Source: Paracoccaceae bacterium (GTDB lineage: Bacteria; Pseudomonadota; Alphaproteobacteria; Rhodobacterales; Rhodobacteraceae). From it: 64,000 bases of DNA. The stretch covers positions 496,001 to 560,000 of the forward strand of contig JACKKJ010000001.1 in the NCBI GenBank assembly GCA_024236495.1. The letters run 5' to 3'. Position numbers and translations under genes: made by a program. The notes beneath the pieces were generated by a model. It worked only from the letters and a program-made list of their open reading frames with translations. It had not been told where the DNA came from and searched no databases. Positions 15,968 to 24,700 of the stretch are shown here, piece by piece (position 1 is the first letter of the stretch; each line of letters begins with the position of its first letter).

Positions 15968-18235
15968 TCAGCCTTCGAGTTTCGTCAGGTCCGCGACGGA
16001 AAGGCAGATCTGGCGGATGCGGGACAGAAGGTTCAGGCGGTTGCGGCGCACCACCGCGTTGTCGGTGTTGACCTGCACCGCCTCGAAGAAGGCGTCGATG
16101 GGGGCGCGCAAGGACGCCATCGCGGTCATCGCGGTGGCGAAATCCTCGGCCTTCATCGCGGGGGCGATGGCGCCCTCGGCCGCATCGAGGGCGGTGAAGA
16201 GGGTGCGTTCGGCCGGGTCTTCGGCGAATTTCGGGTCGGCGCCGAAGGAATATTCGACCCCGTCCCTTGCCTCGGCCTGGGTCAGGATGTTGTTGGCGCG
16301 CTTGAAGCCCTGGAGGAGGTTTTCGCCGTCGTCGGTCTTGAGGAACGCGGCGAGCGCCTCGGCGCGCCTGACGAGGAGGGTGAGGTCGTCGTTGCCGGGC
16401 ATGGCAAGCGAGGCGTCGATCACGTCGTGGCGGATGCCCTCGTCGCGCAGGTGGACCTTGAGGCGGTCGTGGAAGAAGGCGAGGAGTTCGGCTGTTGTTC
16501 TTGCCTCAATGTCCTTGCCGGCGATGCCAAGTTTCTCCTCAAGAGCCTGAATCGCCGCTTCTCTGCCAACTCGCTCATCCATCAAATCGGCTGCTTTTTC
16601 TTCTGCAAGTTCTTTTGACAGACCAGCAACTTGCATGAGCGCTACGGCCAATTCGTCTTCTCTCTCGAAACTCTCAAAGTTGGTGGCGCGGATGATGGCG
16701 GTTCGCAAGTTGACTTCGCTCCGGACAAGCCATCTCGCCAGTCCAATCCGAACCCCATTCCCCAACACCAACCGGATCACCCCCAGCGCCGCCCGTCTCA
16801 GCGCGAAGGGGTCCTTGCTTCCGGTGGGCTTCTCGTCAATCGCCCAGAAACCGGTCAGCGTGTCGATCTTGTCGGCGAGTGCCACGGCGACGGAGACCGG
16901 GTCGGTCGGGACGTCGTCCGAGGGCCCGAGCGGCTGGTAATGTGCCTTGCAGGCCATCGCCACGGCCTCCGGCAGGCCCGCCGCCTTGGCGTAATAGACG
17001 CCCATCGTGCCCTGCAACTCGGGGAACTCGCCCACCATCGCCGATTGCAGGTCGGCCTTGGCCACCCGCGCGGCCTCGGCCGCGAGGTCGGGCTTGGCGC
17101 CGACGAGGGGCGCAATTTCGCGTGCCAGCGCCTCGATCCGGGCGATGCGGTCGGCCTGGCTCCCGAGCTTGTTGTGGAAGGTGACGTTGGCAAGGCCCGC
17201 GGCCATCCCCTCCATCCCCACGGATTTCACGGTGCGCAGGTCGTTTTCCCAGAAGAACCTGGCGTCGGAAAGCCGCGCCGACAGCACCTTCTGGTTGCCC
17301 TTCAGGATCGTCGCGCCGTGGTCGGAGGTTTCGGTATTGGCGACGGTCACGAAGCCCTCGATCCGCCCCGTCTTCGGGTTGCGGCAGGAAAAGAACTTCT
17401 GGTGTTCGCGCATCGAGGTTTGCAGCACCTCGGGCGGCAGGCCCAGGAAATCCTCGCCGATCTTGCCCATCAGGACGACAGGCCATTCTACGAGACCGGC
17501 GACCTCGGCAAGAAGGCCCTTGTCCTCCACCACCTCCAACCCGGCGGCGAAGGCCATGGTGGTGGCGTCGTGCCAGATGTGGTCGGCACGGTCGTCGGAC
17601 GACAGGATCACATGGGCGCGCTTCAGCTTCGCCTGGTAGTCGTCGAAGCCCGTGACCGCGAAGGCATCGGGCGCAAGGAAGCGGTGGCCGCGCGTGGCGC
17701 TGCCCGACGCGATCCCGTCGATGTCGAGCGGCACGACCTCTGCCCCGTGGTCGTCGGTCAGGATGCACAGGATCGAATGAAGCGGGCGCACCCAGCGCAG
17801 CGTGCCGGTGCCCCAGCGCATCGACTTTGGCCAGGGGAAGCTGCGGATCGTGGTTTCCAGAACCTCCGCCACGATCTCGGCCGCCGGACGGCCGGGTTTT
17901 TCGATCACCGCGAAGTAGACCTGGCCCTTCTTGTCGTCGCGGACTTCGAGCCGGTCCATCGTCAGGCCGGTGGAGCGCAGGAACCCCTCGACCGCCTTTT
18001 CGGGCGCGCCGACGGCCGGGCCCTTGCGTTCCTCGCGCACCGCGCGGCTTTCGGCCGTCAGCGCCTCGAGGGCCAGCGTCAGGCGGCGCGGGGTCGAAAA
18101 CGCCTGTGCCGCCCGGTAGGTCAGGCCGGCCTCGACCAGACCGTCGGTGACAAGCTTCTTCAGGTCATCGCGCGCCCGCGCTTGCATGCGGGCGGGGATT
18201 TCCTCGGAAAAGAGTTCGATGAGAAGGTCGGGCAT
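15968..18235 (-). CDS. glyS: glycyl-tRNA synthetase beta subunit
   Basis: A 755-residue beta chain of the alpha2-beta2 bacterial glycyl-tRNA synthetase. It opens with MPDLLIELFSEEIPARMQ, contains the HD-type core and the FALRRAALGVIRLVL motif (about 488), and ends in the anticodon-binding region with AFFHDRLKVHLRDEGI and LLQGFKRANNIL. The start at 18235 touches the TAA of the small gene before it. Residues about 519-578 (16501-16680) are coded by DNA of only about 49 percent G+C by hand count, with atypical codons, while both flanks are typical. The reading frame is unbroken. Confidence 0.97.
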   Translation of the reverse strand: MPDLLIELFSEEIPARMQARARDDLKKLVTDGLVEAGLTYRAAQAFSTPRRLTLALEALTAESRAVREERKGPAVGAPEKAVEGFLRSTGLTMDRLEVRDDKKGQVYFAVIEKPGRPAAEIVAEVLETTIRSFPWPKSMRWGTGTLRWVRPLHSILCILTDDHGAEVVPLDIDGIASGSATRGHRFLAPDAFAVTGFDDYQAKLKRAHVILSSDDRADHIWHDATTMAFAAGLEVVEDKGLLAEVAGLVEWPVVLMGKIGEDFLGLPPEVLQTSMREHQKFFSCRNPKTGRIEGFVTVANTETSDHGATILKGNQKVLSARLSDARFFWENDLRTVKSVGMEGMAAGLANVTFHNKLGSQADRIARIEALAREIAPLVGAKPDLAAEAARVAKADLQSAMVGEFPELQGTMGVYYAKAAGLPEAVAMACKAHYQPLGPSDDVPTDPVSVAVALADKIDTLTGFWAIDEKPTGSKDPFALRRAALGVIRLVLGNGVRIGLARWLVRSEVNLRTAIIRATNFESFEREDELAVALMQVAGLSKELAEEKAADLMDERVGREAAIQALEEKLGIAGKDIEARTTAELLAFFHDRLKVHLRDEGIRHDVIDASLAMPGNDDLTLLVRRAEALAAFLKTDDGENLLQGFKRANNILTQAEARDGVEYSFGADPKFAEDPAERTLFTALDAAEGAIAPAMKAEDFATAMTAMASLRAPIDAFFEAVQVNTDNAVVRRNRLNLLSRIRQICLSVADLTKLEG

Positions 18236-18709
18236 TTACTTTTCCGCGCTTTCGTTCAGCTGGTGCCAGGCATAGGCCCGACCATCGGGATAGACCGCGA
18301 CGACACGGTCCACGCCCGGGTGGATGTTCTTTTCGGACAGGAAGGCAAGGGCCGCGCCGGTTTCAAGATCCGCACCGATCCGTTCGGCGTCGAAGCAGCC
18401 GAACCAGGGCGGCGCGTTCAGCGGCGTCGGGTCTTCGTAGGTCTCGAAGGTTTCGCTCAGCATGGCAAGGGTCATCGGCGTGACGAAGCATCCGCGAAAC
18501 CGCAGGGGAGAGCTGTCGGCGTCGATCGCCTCGAAATCGGAGGTCAGCATCGCCTCCTGCACGCCGCCCAGGGACACCAGGCGGATCGCCGCGGCGGGCG
18601 AAGACACCTCCACCGGGCGATAGAAGGCGTAGACCTGCAGGTAATACATCGCGGCCCCCGCGACGAGGGCGCTCAGCACGAGGAATCCTCCGATGATCTT
18701 GCCATTCAC
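18236..18709 (-). CDS. DUF6446-like membrane-anchored protein between glyQ and glyS
   Basis: A 157-residue protein starting at GTG 18709, which overlaps the glyQ stop in a GTGA; its TAA is directly followed by the glyS ATG, so all three are coupled. VNGKIIGGFLVLSALVAGAAM is a single N-terminal membrane anchor and the rest is periplasmic or extracytoplasmic, with two cysteines (RGCFVTP, FGCFD). I associate this position and N-terminus with DUF6446 of Rhodobacterales, from memory. The function is unknown, and its place inside the synthetase operon is conserved-looking but unexplained. Confidence 0.78.
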   Translation of the reverse strand: MNGKIIGGFLVLSALVAGAAMYYLQVYAFYRPVEVSSPAAAIRLVSLGGVQEAMLTSDFEAIDADSSPLRFRGCFVTPMTLAMLSETFETYEDPTPLNAPPWFGCFDAERIGADLETGAALAFLSEKNIHPGVDRVVAVYPDGRAYAWHQLNESAEK

Positions 18710-19629
18710 GCCGCGACCCCGCCGCCGGCTTCGGTCGTCACGAAGGCATCGGCGCATTTCTTGGCCAGCGCCCGCACGCGGCCGATATAGGCCTGCCGTT
18801 CGGTGACGGAGATCACGCCGCGCGCATCCAGAAGGTTGAACAGGTGGCTGGCCTTGATGCACTGATCATAGGCCGGGTGGGCCATGACGATCCTGCGGCC
18901 CGTATTGTCCTCGGCCGGGGCGGCAAGGATGCGTTCGCATTCCGCCTCGGCATCCTCGAAATGCTTGAGGAGCATCTCCGTATCGGCCTGGTCGAAGTTC
19001 CAGCGGCTGTATTCCCGTTCGGTCTGGCGGAAGATGTCGCCGTAGGTCAGCGGGATCGGCGCCTGCGGGTCGTTGAAAGGCATGTCCATGACGTGATCGA
19101 TGCCAAGGACATACATGGCAAGGCGTTCCAGCCCATAGGTCAGTTCGCCCGAAACCGGCTTGCAGTCGTGCCCGCCGACCTGCTGGAAATAGGTGAACTG
19201 GCTGACTTCCATGCCGTCGCACCATACCTCCCAGCCCAGGCCCCAGGCGCCAAGGGTGGGGCTTTCCCAGTCGTCCTCGACAAAGCGGATGTCGTGAAGG
19301 CCCGCGTCGATGCCGATCGCGGCCAGCGAGCCCAGGTAAAGGTCCTGCAGGTTCGCCGGGCTCGGCTTGATCAGTACCTGGTACTGGTAATAGTGCTGCA
19401 GCCGGTTGGGGTTCTCGCCATAGCGACCGTCTGTCGGGCGGCGCGAGGGCTGCACATAGGCGGCCGCCCAGGCCCGCGACCCAAGTGCGCGCAGCGTGGT
19501 CGCCGGATGGAACGTGCCCGCACCCACCTCCATGTCGTAAGGCTGCAGGACGGCGCAGCCCTGCCGGGCCCAGTAGGACTGAAGCCGCAGGATGATCTCC
19601 TGGAAGGAACGCGGGGCGGTCGTGGTCAT
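18706..19629 (-). CDS. glyQ: glycyl-tRNA synthetase alpha subunit
   Basis: A 307-residue catalytic alpha chain. It starts MTTTAPRSFQEIILRLQSYW at 19629 and has the class II motifs GCAVLQPYDMEVGAGTFHPAT, the RYGENPNRLQHYYQYQV motif 2 region and GLEVWCDGMEVSQFTYFQQ. It ligates glycine to tRNA-Gly together with GlyS, two genes downstream. The in-frame extension to 19689 is not supported by similarity. It is first in the glyQ - DUF6446-like - glyS unit. Confidence 0.97.
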   Translation of the reverse strand: MTTTAPRSFQEIILRLQSYWARQGCAVLQPYDMEVGAGTFHPATTLRALGSRAWAAAYVQPSRRPTDGRYGENPNRLQHYYQYQVLIKPSPANLQDLYLGSLAAIGIDAGLHDIRFVEDDWESPTLGAWGLGWEVWCDGMEVSQFTYFQQVGGHDCKPVSGELTYGLERLAMYVLGIDHVMDMPFNDPQAPIPLTYGDIFRQTEREYSRWNFDQADTEMLLKHFEDAEAECERILAAPAEDNTGRRIVMAHPAYDQCIKASHLFNLLDARGVISVTERQAYIGRVRALAKKCADAFVTTEAGGGVAA

Positions 19630-19783
19630 ATCGGGCCTGCTGAGCTGCGAAAGCGCGTTCTCAATAGGCAACAGCCCGGGGGCGGTCAATCGGCGCGAGG
19701 GGTTTTTGGCGTGACCTTCCCGCCTATCCTCACTAGTTTCGGCGCCGGATTCGTCCGATCGGAAACAAAGGGAATTTGTTCGA

Positions 19784-21541
19784 ATGCGTCATGCACTCTG
19801 GTTCTTGGTTCTGGTAATGTCTCTTCTCGGCGCGCGCGGCGCCCATGCGCAAGAGACCTGGGTGCAGATCGAGGCGCATTCGACGCTGGCAGAGGCAGAG
19901 GAACGGGCGCGCGCCTATTCCGGCGCCTTCGGCAACGTGGCGGGCTTTGCCATGTCGACAGGATGGTATGCCGTCGCGCTTGGCCCCTACAGCCCGGACG
20001 AGGCCGGGGCGGCGCTGACGCGGCTCAAGAGCGACCGGCTGATCCCTGACGACAGCTATGTGACCGACGGCACCCGGTTCCGCCAGCGCTACTGGCCCGT
20101 GGCGGGGGCACCGTCCGTCGATCCGGCAGTCGCCGTGACGGAACCCGCCCCGACGGAGGCCGTCGCGGAACCGGTGGCGCAAGCCCCCGCCCCCGAGCCC
20201 GTCGCCGAGCCGGAAGAGACGCAGGCAGAGGCGCGCGCCGCCGAAGCGCTGCTGACCCGGGAGGAACGGATGCTTCTGCAAACCGCGCTGCAATGGTCGG
20301 GCCACTACGCCGGCGCCATCGACGGGGCGATCGGCCCGGGGTCGCGTCGCAGCATGGCCGAATGGCAGACCTCGGCCGGCCACACCCCCACCGGCGTCAT
20401 GACGACCCGCCAGCGCGCCGAACTGATCGGCGCCTACGAGGCCGAACAGGCGGCGTTCGGGTTTTCCGACATCCGCGAGATCGAGGCGGGCATCGAAATC
20501 AGCCTGCCGCTCGGGCTTGTTGCCTTCGACCGCTACAATCCGCCCTTCGTCCACTACGGCGAACGTGACGGCTCGGGCTTTCAGGTCTTCCTGATTTCAC
20601 AGCCCGGGGACCAGAATTCGCTTTTCGCGCTTTACGACCTGATGCAGACACTGACCATCGTGCCGCTCGACGGCGAACGCGGGATCGAACGCAACCGTTT
20701 CAGCATCGCCGGCGCGAACGCCGAGATTGCATCCTATACCGAGGCGCGGCTGGACGGCGGGCTTATCAAGGGCTTCACCCTTGTCTGGAAACCCGCCGAC
20801 ACGCAGCGCGCCGACCGCATCCTTCAGACGCTGAAGTCCAGCTTCAAGCCGACCGGAACACAGGCGCTGGACGACAGCCTTGGACAGCCGCTGGCCGAGC
20901 CGCACGAGGATCTGATCGCCGGAATCGAGGTGCGCAGGCCGATCCTGTCGCGCAGCGGTTTCTACATCGACGCGTCGGGCACGGTGATGACAACGGTCGA
21001 GGTTCTGGACCAGTGCAGCCGCGTCACCATCGACGGCACGCACGACGCCGATGTCGCCTATCGCGACGCCGCCCTGGGGATCGCCATCCTCAAGCCGCGC
21101 GAGGCGCTGCTGCCGATGAGCCACGCTGCCTTCCGCGCCGAACTGCCCCGCCTGAGTTCAGAGGTGGCGGTGGCCGGCTATTCCTACGGCGATGCGCTGA
21201 CCCAGCCGGTCATGACCTTTGGCACACTTGCCGACGGCAAGGGCCTTGACGGCGAGGAAGACATCGCCCGGCTGACGCTGCGGACGCTGGCGGGCGATGC
21301 CGGCGGTCCGGTCTTCGACATGGGCGGATCGGTGATCGGCATGCTTCTGCCGCGCAAGGAAAGCGACGGCCGCGTCCTGCCCGAGGATCTGGGCTATGCG
21401 CTGGATACCGCGACGATCATGCCCGCGCTGGCCGCACAGGGCCTGGTGCCCGCGGCGACGGATAGGTCCGGCGCGATGGCGCCCGAAGACCTGACCAAGC
21501 TCGCGCAGGGCATGACCGTCCTCGTGTCCTGCTGGAACTGA
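19784..21541 (+). CDS. secreted SPOR/peptidoglycan-binding protein with an inactive trypsin-like domain
   Basis: A 585-residue exported protein. The signal peptide is MRHALWFLVLVMSLLGARG with cleavage after AHA. A SPOR-like repeat covers about 25-100 (WVQIEAHSTLAEAEERA), a Pro/Glu/Ala linker 110-150, a peptidoglycan-binding helix bundle about 155-215 (YAGAIDGAIGPGSRRSMAEWQ), a middle domain about 220-360, and a trypsin-fold domain about 375-560. In the last, the GDSGGP serine is alanine (AGDAGGPVFD), and the histidine position reads VEVLDQCSR, so it should not cleave. It probably acts as a wall-binding scaffold. AAAGGGA precedes the start. Confidence 0.8.
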   Translation: MRHALWFLVLVMSLLGARGAHAQETWVQIEAHSTLAEAEERARAYSGAFGNVAGFAMSTGWYAVALGPYSPDEAGAALTRLKSDRLIPDDSYVTDGTRFRQRYWPVAGAPSVDPAVAVTEPAPTEAVAEPVAQAPAPEPVAEPEETQAEARAAEALLTREERMLLQTALQWSGHYAGAIDGAIGPGSRRSMAEWQTSAGHTPTGVMTTRQRAELIGAYEAEQAAFGFSDIREIEAGIEISLPLGLVAFDRYNPPFVHYGERDGSGFQVFLISQPGDQNSLFALYDLMQTLTIVPLDGERGIERNRFSIAGANAEIASYTEARLDGGLIKGFTLVWKPADTQRADRILQTLKSSFKPTGTQALDDSLGQPLAEPHEDLIAGIEVRRPILSRSGFYIDASGTVMTTVEVLDQCSRVTIDGTHDADVAYRDAALGIAILKPREALLPMSHAAFRAELPRLSSEVAVAGYSYGDALTQPVMTFGTLADGKGLDGEEDIARLTLRTLAGDAGGPVFDMGGSVIGMLLPRKESDGRVLPEDLGYALDTATIMPALAAQGLVPAATDRSGAMAPEDLTKLAQGMTVLVSCWN

Positions 21542-21577
21542 CGCCGGCGCGGCCGCCGGTTCCGCATCGGGCCAACC

Positions 21578-21604
21578 GGCCCCGGGTCCATCGGCACCGG
21601 GGCC
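21578..21604. terminator. hairpin between convergent genes, possible bidirectional terminator
   Basis: GGCCCCGG and CCGGGGCC pair perfectly across an 11-base loop in the 82-base gap between the stop at 21541 and the stop at 21624. There is no T-run, so it may only protect 3' ends. Confidence 0.4.
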
Positions 21605-21623
21605 AGCGGCAAGGCAATCCGGT

Positions 21624-23204
21624 TCAGGCCATGTCCGGTGTCATGTGGATCAGCGTCGGACGGTCCGCGGCAAGCGCGGCGGTGACCGCGGCCTGAAGGG
21701 CTGCAAGCGATCCGGGGCGCACCGCGTGGGCCCCGTAGGCTTCGGCCAGGCGCAGGAAATCGGGATTGCGCGCGACCACGGCATTCGGCGCGATCTGCGA
21801 CCTGACCATGGATTCCTCGATCTCCTTCAGCTTGCCGTTGTCCCAAACGAGGATCGGCAAGGGCAGGCCAAGTTCCACCGCGGTCCCAAGTTCCTGGATC
21901 GTGTACTGCAGCCCGTAGTCGCCGGCGATGGCGACGACGGGATCGCCCGGCAGCCCCACCTTGCCGCCGATCGCCGCAGGCATCGCATAGCCCAGTGTCC
22001 CGAAGCCGTAAGGATGGTGCCAAAGCCCTGGCTCCGCCATGTCCCAGACCTCTTTGGCGACATAGGCGAACTGGGTCATGTCGCTGTAGATCCGTGTCCG
22101 CGCGGGCAGGCAGTCGCGCAGCGCATCGGCGATGCGCACGATGCCCGGGCGTTCCGCGTCGGTCTCCGCGCGCCAGCGGGCGCGGGTCGCCGCAATCTCC
22201 GCCGGATCCCAACCGGAGGCATCGCGCACCGGAAGAACGTCGGCAAGGGCAGACAGGAACGCCGCCGCATCGCCAAGAACCGCGAGGTCGGCGGAGTTGT
22301 CGTCATACAGTTCCGCCGGGTCGATATCGACCCGGATGGTCGGCACCTCCGGCAAGGGGCGCGTCCGCCAGGCGTCCACCTCGGAAAGCTCGGTGCCGAC
22401 GGCGACGATCAGGTCCGCGCGCGCCATGACGCGTTCGGAGTCGGGTCGGGCGAAGTAGCTGCCAAGGTAATGCGGATCGTCCGGGGCGACGATCCCGCGC
22501 CCGGCATAGGTCACGATGCTGGCCGCGCGCGTCGCCGCAAGAACCCGGCGCGCCGCCTGCCATCCGCCGCGTGCGCCACCGCCAAAGACGAAAAGCGGGC
22601 GTCTGGCCGCGCCGATCCGGTCCACCACCGCCGTCAGATCGGTGGCGACAGGCAGGGCGGGCAACGGACGCGCGGGTCCGAATTCCGGGGCAAGCGCGCC
22701 CAGAACCTCGATCGGGACCTGCATGTGCTTGGGCCGCGGGCGCCCGGCGGCAAACTCCGCGAAGGCCCGGTCGACAAGCTGATAGGCGCTGGCCGCGTCC
22801 ATCGCGGTCTTCGACCAGTCGCAGACGGTGGCCGCCGCGCCCTCCTGGTCCTTCATCTCGTGCAGACGCGCGCGCCCGATGCCCAGATCGGCCCGGTTCA
22901 GACAAGACGAGATCGCCAGCACCGGCACGCTGTCGGAATGGGCCTGGCCAAGCGGGGTGAGGATGTTGGTCAGCCCCGGCCCGGTGATGACGTAGGCCAC
23001 CCCCGGCCGCCCCGTCGCGCGCGCGTATCCGTCGGCCATGAACCCCGCGCCCTGTTCGTGGCGCGCCAGGACATGGTGAATGCCCGCCTCCTCGATTCCG
23101 CGGTAAAGTTCAACGTTGTGAACCCCCGGGATGCCGAAGATCACTTCGACGCCGCGCGACTTGAGCATGTGCGAGAGCTGCGCCCCCAGTGGACGTTCGA
23201 CCAT
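21624..23204 (-). CDS. thiamine-diphosphate enzyme of the acetolactate synthase family, nearest 5-guanidino-2-oxopentanoate decarboxylase
   Basis: A 526-residue ThDP enzyme. The catalytic glutamate lies in RHEQGAGFMADGYARATG (about 48-65), ITGPGLTNI follows, and the ThDP/Mg motif GDYGLQYT...WDNGKLKEI is at about 435-465 (family GDG-NN). ThDP half-domains and the central domain are all present. The pattern resembles AruI-type 2-ketoarginine decarboxylases more than IlvB, and no small-subunit gene follows. Its ATG overlaps the trkH stop by one base (TGATG), so it is coupled to a potassium transporter gene, an odd partner. The substrate is uncertain. Confidence 0.8.
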   Translation of the reverse strand: MVERPLGAQLSHMLKSRGVEVIFGIPGVHNVELYRGIEEAGIHHVLARHEQGAGFMADGYARATGRPGVAYVITGPGLTNILTPLGQAHSDSVPVLAISSCLNRADLGIGRARLHEMKDQEGAAATVCDWSKTAMDAASAYQLVDRAFAEFAAGRPRPKHMQVPIEVLGALAPEFGPARPLPALPVATDLTAVVDRIGAARRPLFVFGGGARGGWQAARRVLAATRAASIVTYAGRGIVAPDDPHYLGSYFARPDSERVMARADLIVAVGTELSEVDAWRTRPLPEVPTIRVDIDPAELYDDNSADLAVLGDAAAFLSALADVLPVRDASGWDPAEIAATRARWRAETDAERPGIVRIADALRDCLPARTRIYSDMTQFAYVAKEVWDMAEPGLWHHPYGFGTLGYAMPAAIGGKVGLPGDPVVAIAGDYGLQYTIQELGTAVELGLPLPILVWDNGKLKEIEESMVRSQIAPNAVVARNPDFLRLAEAYGAHAVRPGSLAALQAAVTAALAADRPTLIHMTPDMA

Positions 23205-24652
23205 CAGACCCTCCAGAATCGGGGAAGAAAAAGAACCAGGACGACCAGCAGTTCAAGCCGGCCAAGAAGCATGGCGAACGTCAGAATCCATTTCGCCGTA
23301 TCGTTCAAGGGGGCAAAGTTCCCGGCCGGGCCGATCGTCGCGCCAAGGCCAGGGCCGATATTGGCGATCGCCGTCGCCGCGCCCGAAACCGAAGTGACAA
23401 AATCGAGCCCCGTCATGCCCAGGAGCACCGCGGTGATGCCCAGCGTCAGGACGAAGACGCCGAAGAAGGTCGCCACCGAACTCAGAACAGCCTCGTCAAG
23501 GGGCCTGCCGTCGTAGCGCAGCGTGAAGACGCCGCTGGGCGAGTGGATGCGCCGCACTTGCTGCGCGACCGCGCCCAGCAGAACCTGATAGCGGAAGATC
23601 TTGACCGAACAACACGTCGATCCGGCGCATCCCCCGATCAGGCCGATGAAAAAGAACAGGATCACCGGAAAGCCGCCCCAAAGCTGATAGTCTACGCTGG
23701 CATAGCCCGTCCCGGTGATGATCGAGGTGACGTTGAAAAGCCCCTCACGAAGCGCATGTTCCAGATGGTCGTCATTCGCCACCACCCGGTAGATCGTCAC
23801 GACCAGGACAAGAACGACTATGGTGATCAGGAAGCCCCGCACCTGCCGGTCCCGAAACATGGGCTGCGTCTGACCCGCCATCATCTGCACGAAGCGCACG
23901 AAGGGCAGGCTCGCCAGCACCATGAAGACCGAGGCGATGTATTCCGGCGCCCCCTGAAACGCGCCGAACGACGCGTCCGAGGTGGAAAACCCCCCGGTCG
24001 ACAGGGTGGTGAGCGCATGGTTGAAAGCCTGGAACCCGTCCAGCCCGACGGCAAGATAGGCAAGGTGGCACAGGATCGTCAGCCCGACATAGACAACCGA
24101 GATATGGGCAGCGATCGCCGCCGCGCGCGGCAACACCTTGCCCCCGGTGTCAAAGGCTTCGGAACGGAAGATCTGCATGCCCCCGACCCGCAGTTCCGGC
24201 AGGAATACCATCGCCACGACGATGATGCCGACCCCGCCGAACCATTGCAGCATCGAACGCCACAAAAGAAGCCCCGGCGGCAGGTCCTCCAGCCGGACAA
24301 AGACGGTGGAGCCGGTCGTCGTCATGCCCGACATCGCCTCGAAGATGGCGTCGACCGTGGTCGCCTCGGTCGCCCCGATCAGGAACGGCAGCGCACCGAA
24401 CAGCGGCAGGACCGACCAGACGCCGGTGGCAAGAAGGAACGTCTCCTGCGTGCTCAGGCGCGCCCGGACGCCACTTGCGCAGGCCAGCGCAAGTACGGCG
24501 CCCGTGAAGAAGGTGATCAGCGCGCTTTGGAGAAAGGCCTGCCAATGATCGCTGCCGAACCACAGATCGGTCAGCATTGGCACGACCATCGTCGCCCCGA
24601 AGATCGCGGCAAGAAGGCCGATGACATATCCGACGGGGCGAAAATCCGGCAT
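23204..24652 (-). CDS. trkH: TrkH-type potassium transporter, copy A
   Basis: A 482-residue Trk/Ktr membrane subunit of about ten helices, which makes the K+ path of a Trk system that needs a cytoplasmic TrkA (not in the window). The four selectivity-loop glycines are visible: TTTGSTVF (about 114), TLSTGGFSTS (about 220), SIITGTGYAS (about 315) and ANIGPGLGAT (about 430). The start MPDFRPVGYVIG at 24652 matches the start of the neighbouring copy. A GTG at 24670 is possible, and no clear ribosome-binding site is present for either. It is tandem with copy B and coupled to the ThDP gene. Confidence 0.92.
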   Translation of the reverse strand: MPDFRPVGYVIGLLAAIFGATMVVPMLTDLWFGSDHWQAFLQSALITFFTGAVLALACASGVRARLSTQETFLLATGVWSVLPLFGALPFLIGATEATTVDAIFEAMSGMTTTGSTVFVRLEDLPPGLLLWRSMLQWFGGVGIIVVAMVFLPELRVGGMQIFRSEAFDTGGKVLPRAAAIAAHISVVYVGLTILCHLAYLAVGLDGFQAFNHALTTLSTGGFSTSDASFGAFQGAPEYIASVFMVLASLPFVRFVQMMAGQTQPMFRDRQVRGFLITIVVLVLVVTIYRVVANDDHLEHALREGLFNVTSIITGTGYASVDYQLWGGFPVILFFFIGLIGGCAGSTCCSVKIFRYQVLLGAVAQQVRRIHSPSGVFTLRYDGRPLDEAVLSSVATFFGVFVLTLGITAVLLGMTGLDFVTSVSGAATAIANIGPGLGATIGPAGNFAPLNDTAKWILTFAMLLGRLELLVVLVLFLPRFWRV

Positions 24653-24700
24653 GCGCGCTAGCTTGTCCACGCGCCGCGTCGTGTCAAGCCCGGCCCCCGC

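Noticed and set aside
13339..16071. A 910-codon open frame on the + strand opposite the PPDK-like gene
   Set aside because: It is the mirror of a real gene in G+C-rich DNA; its translation is low in complexity and matches no family, while the minus frame has clear domains.
16631..18790. A long + strand frame opposite glyS
   Set aside because: Same effect: third-position G/C keeps the antisense frame free of stops. The glyS reading is unmistakable.
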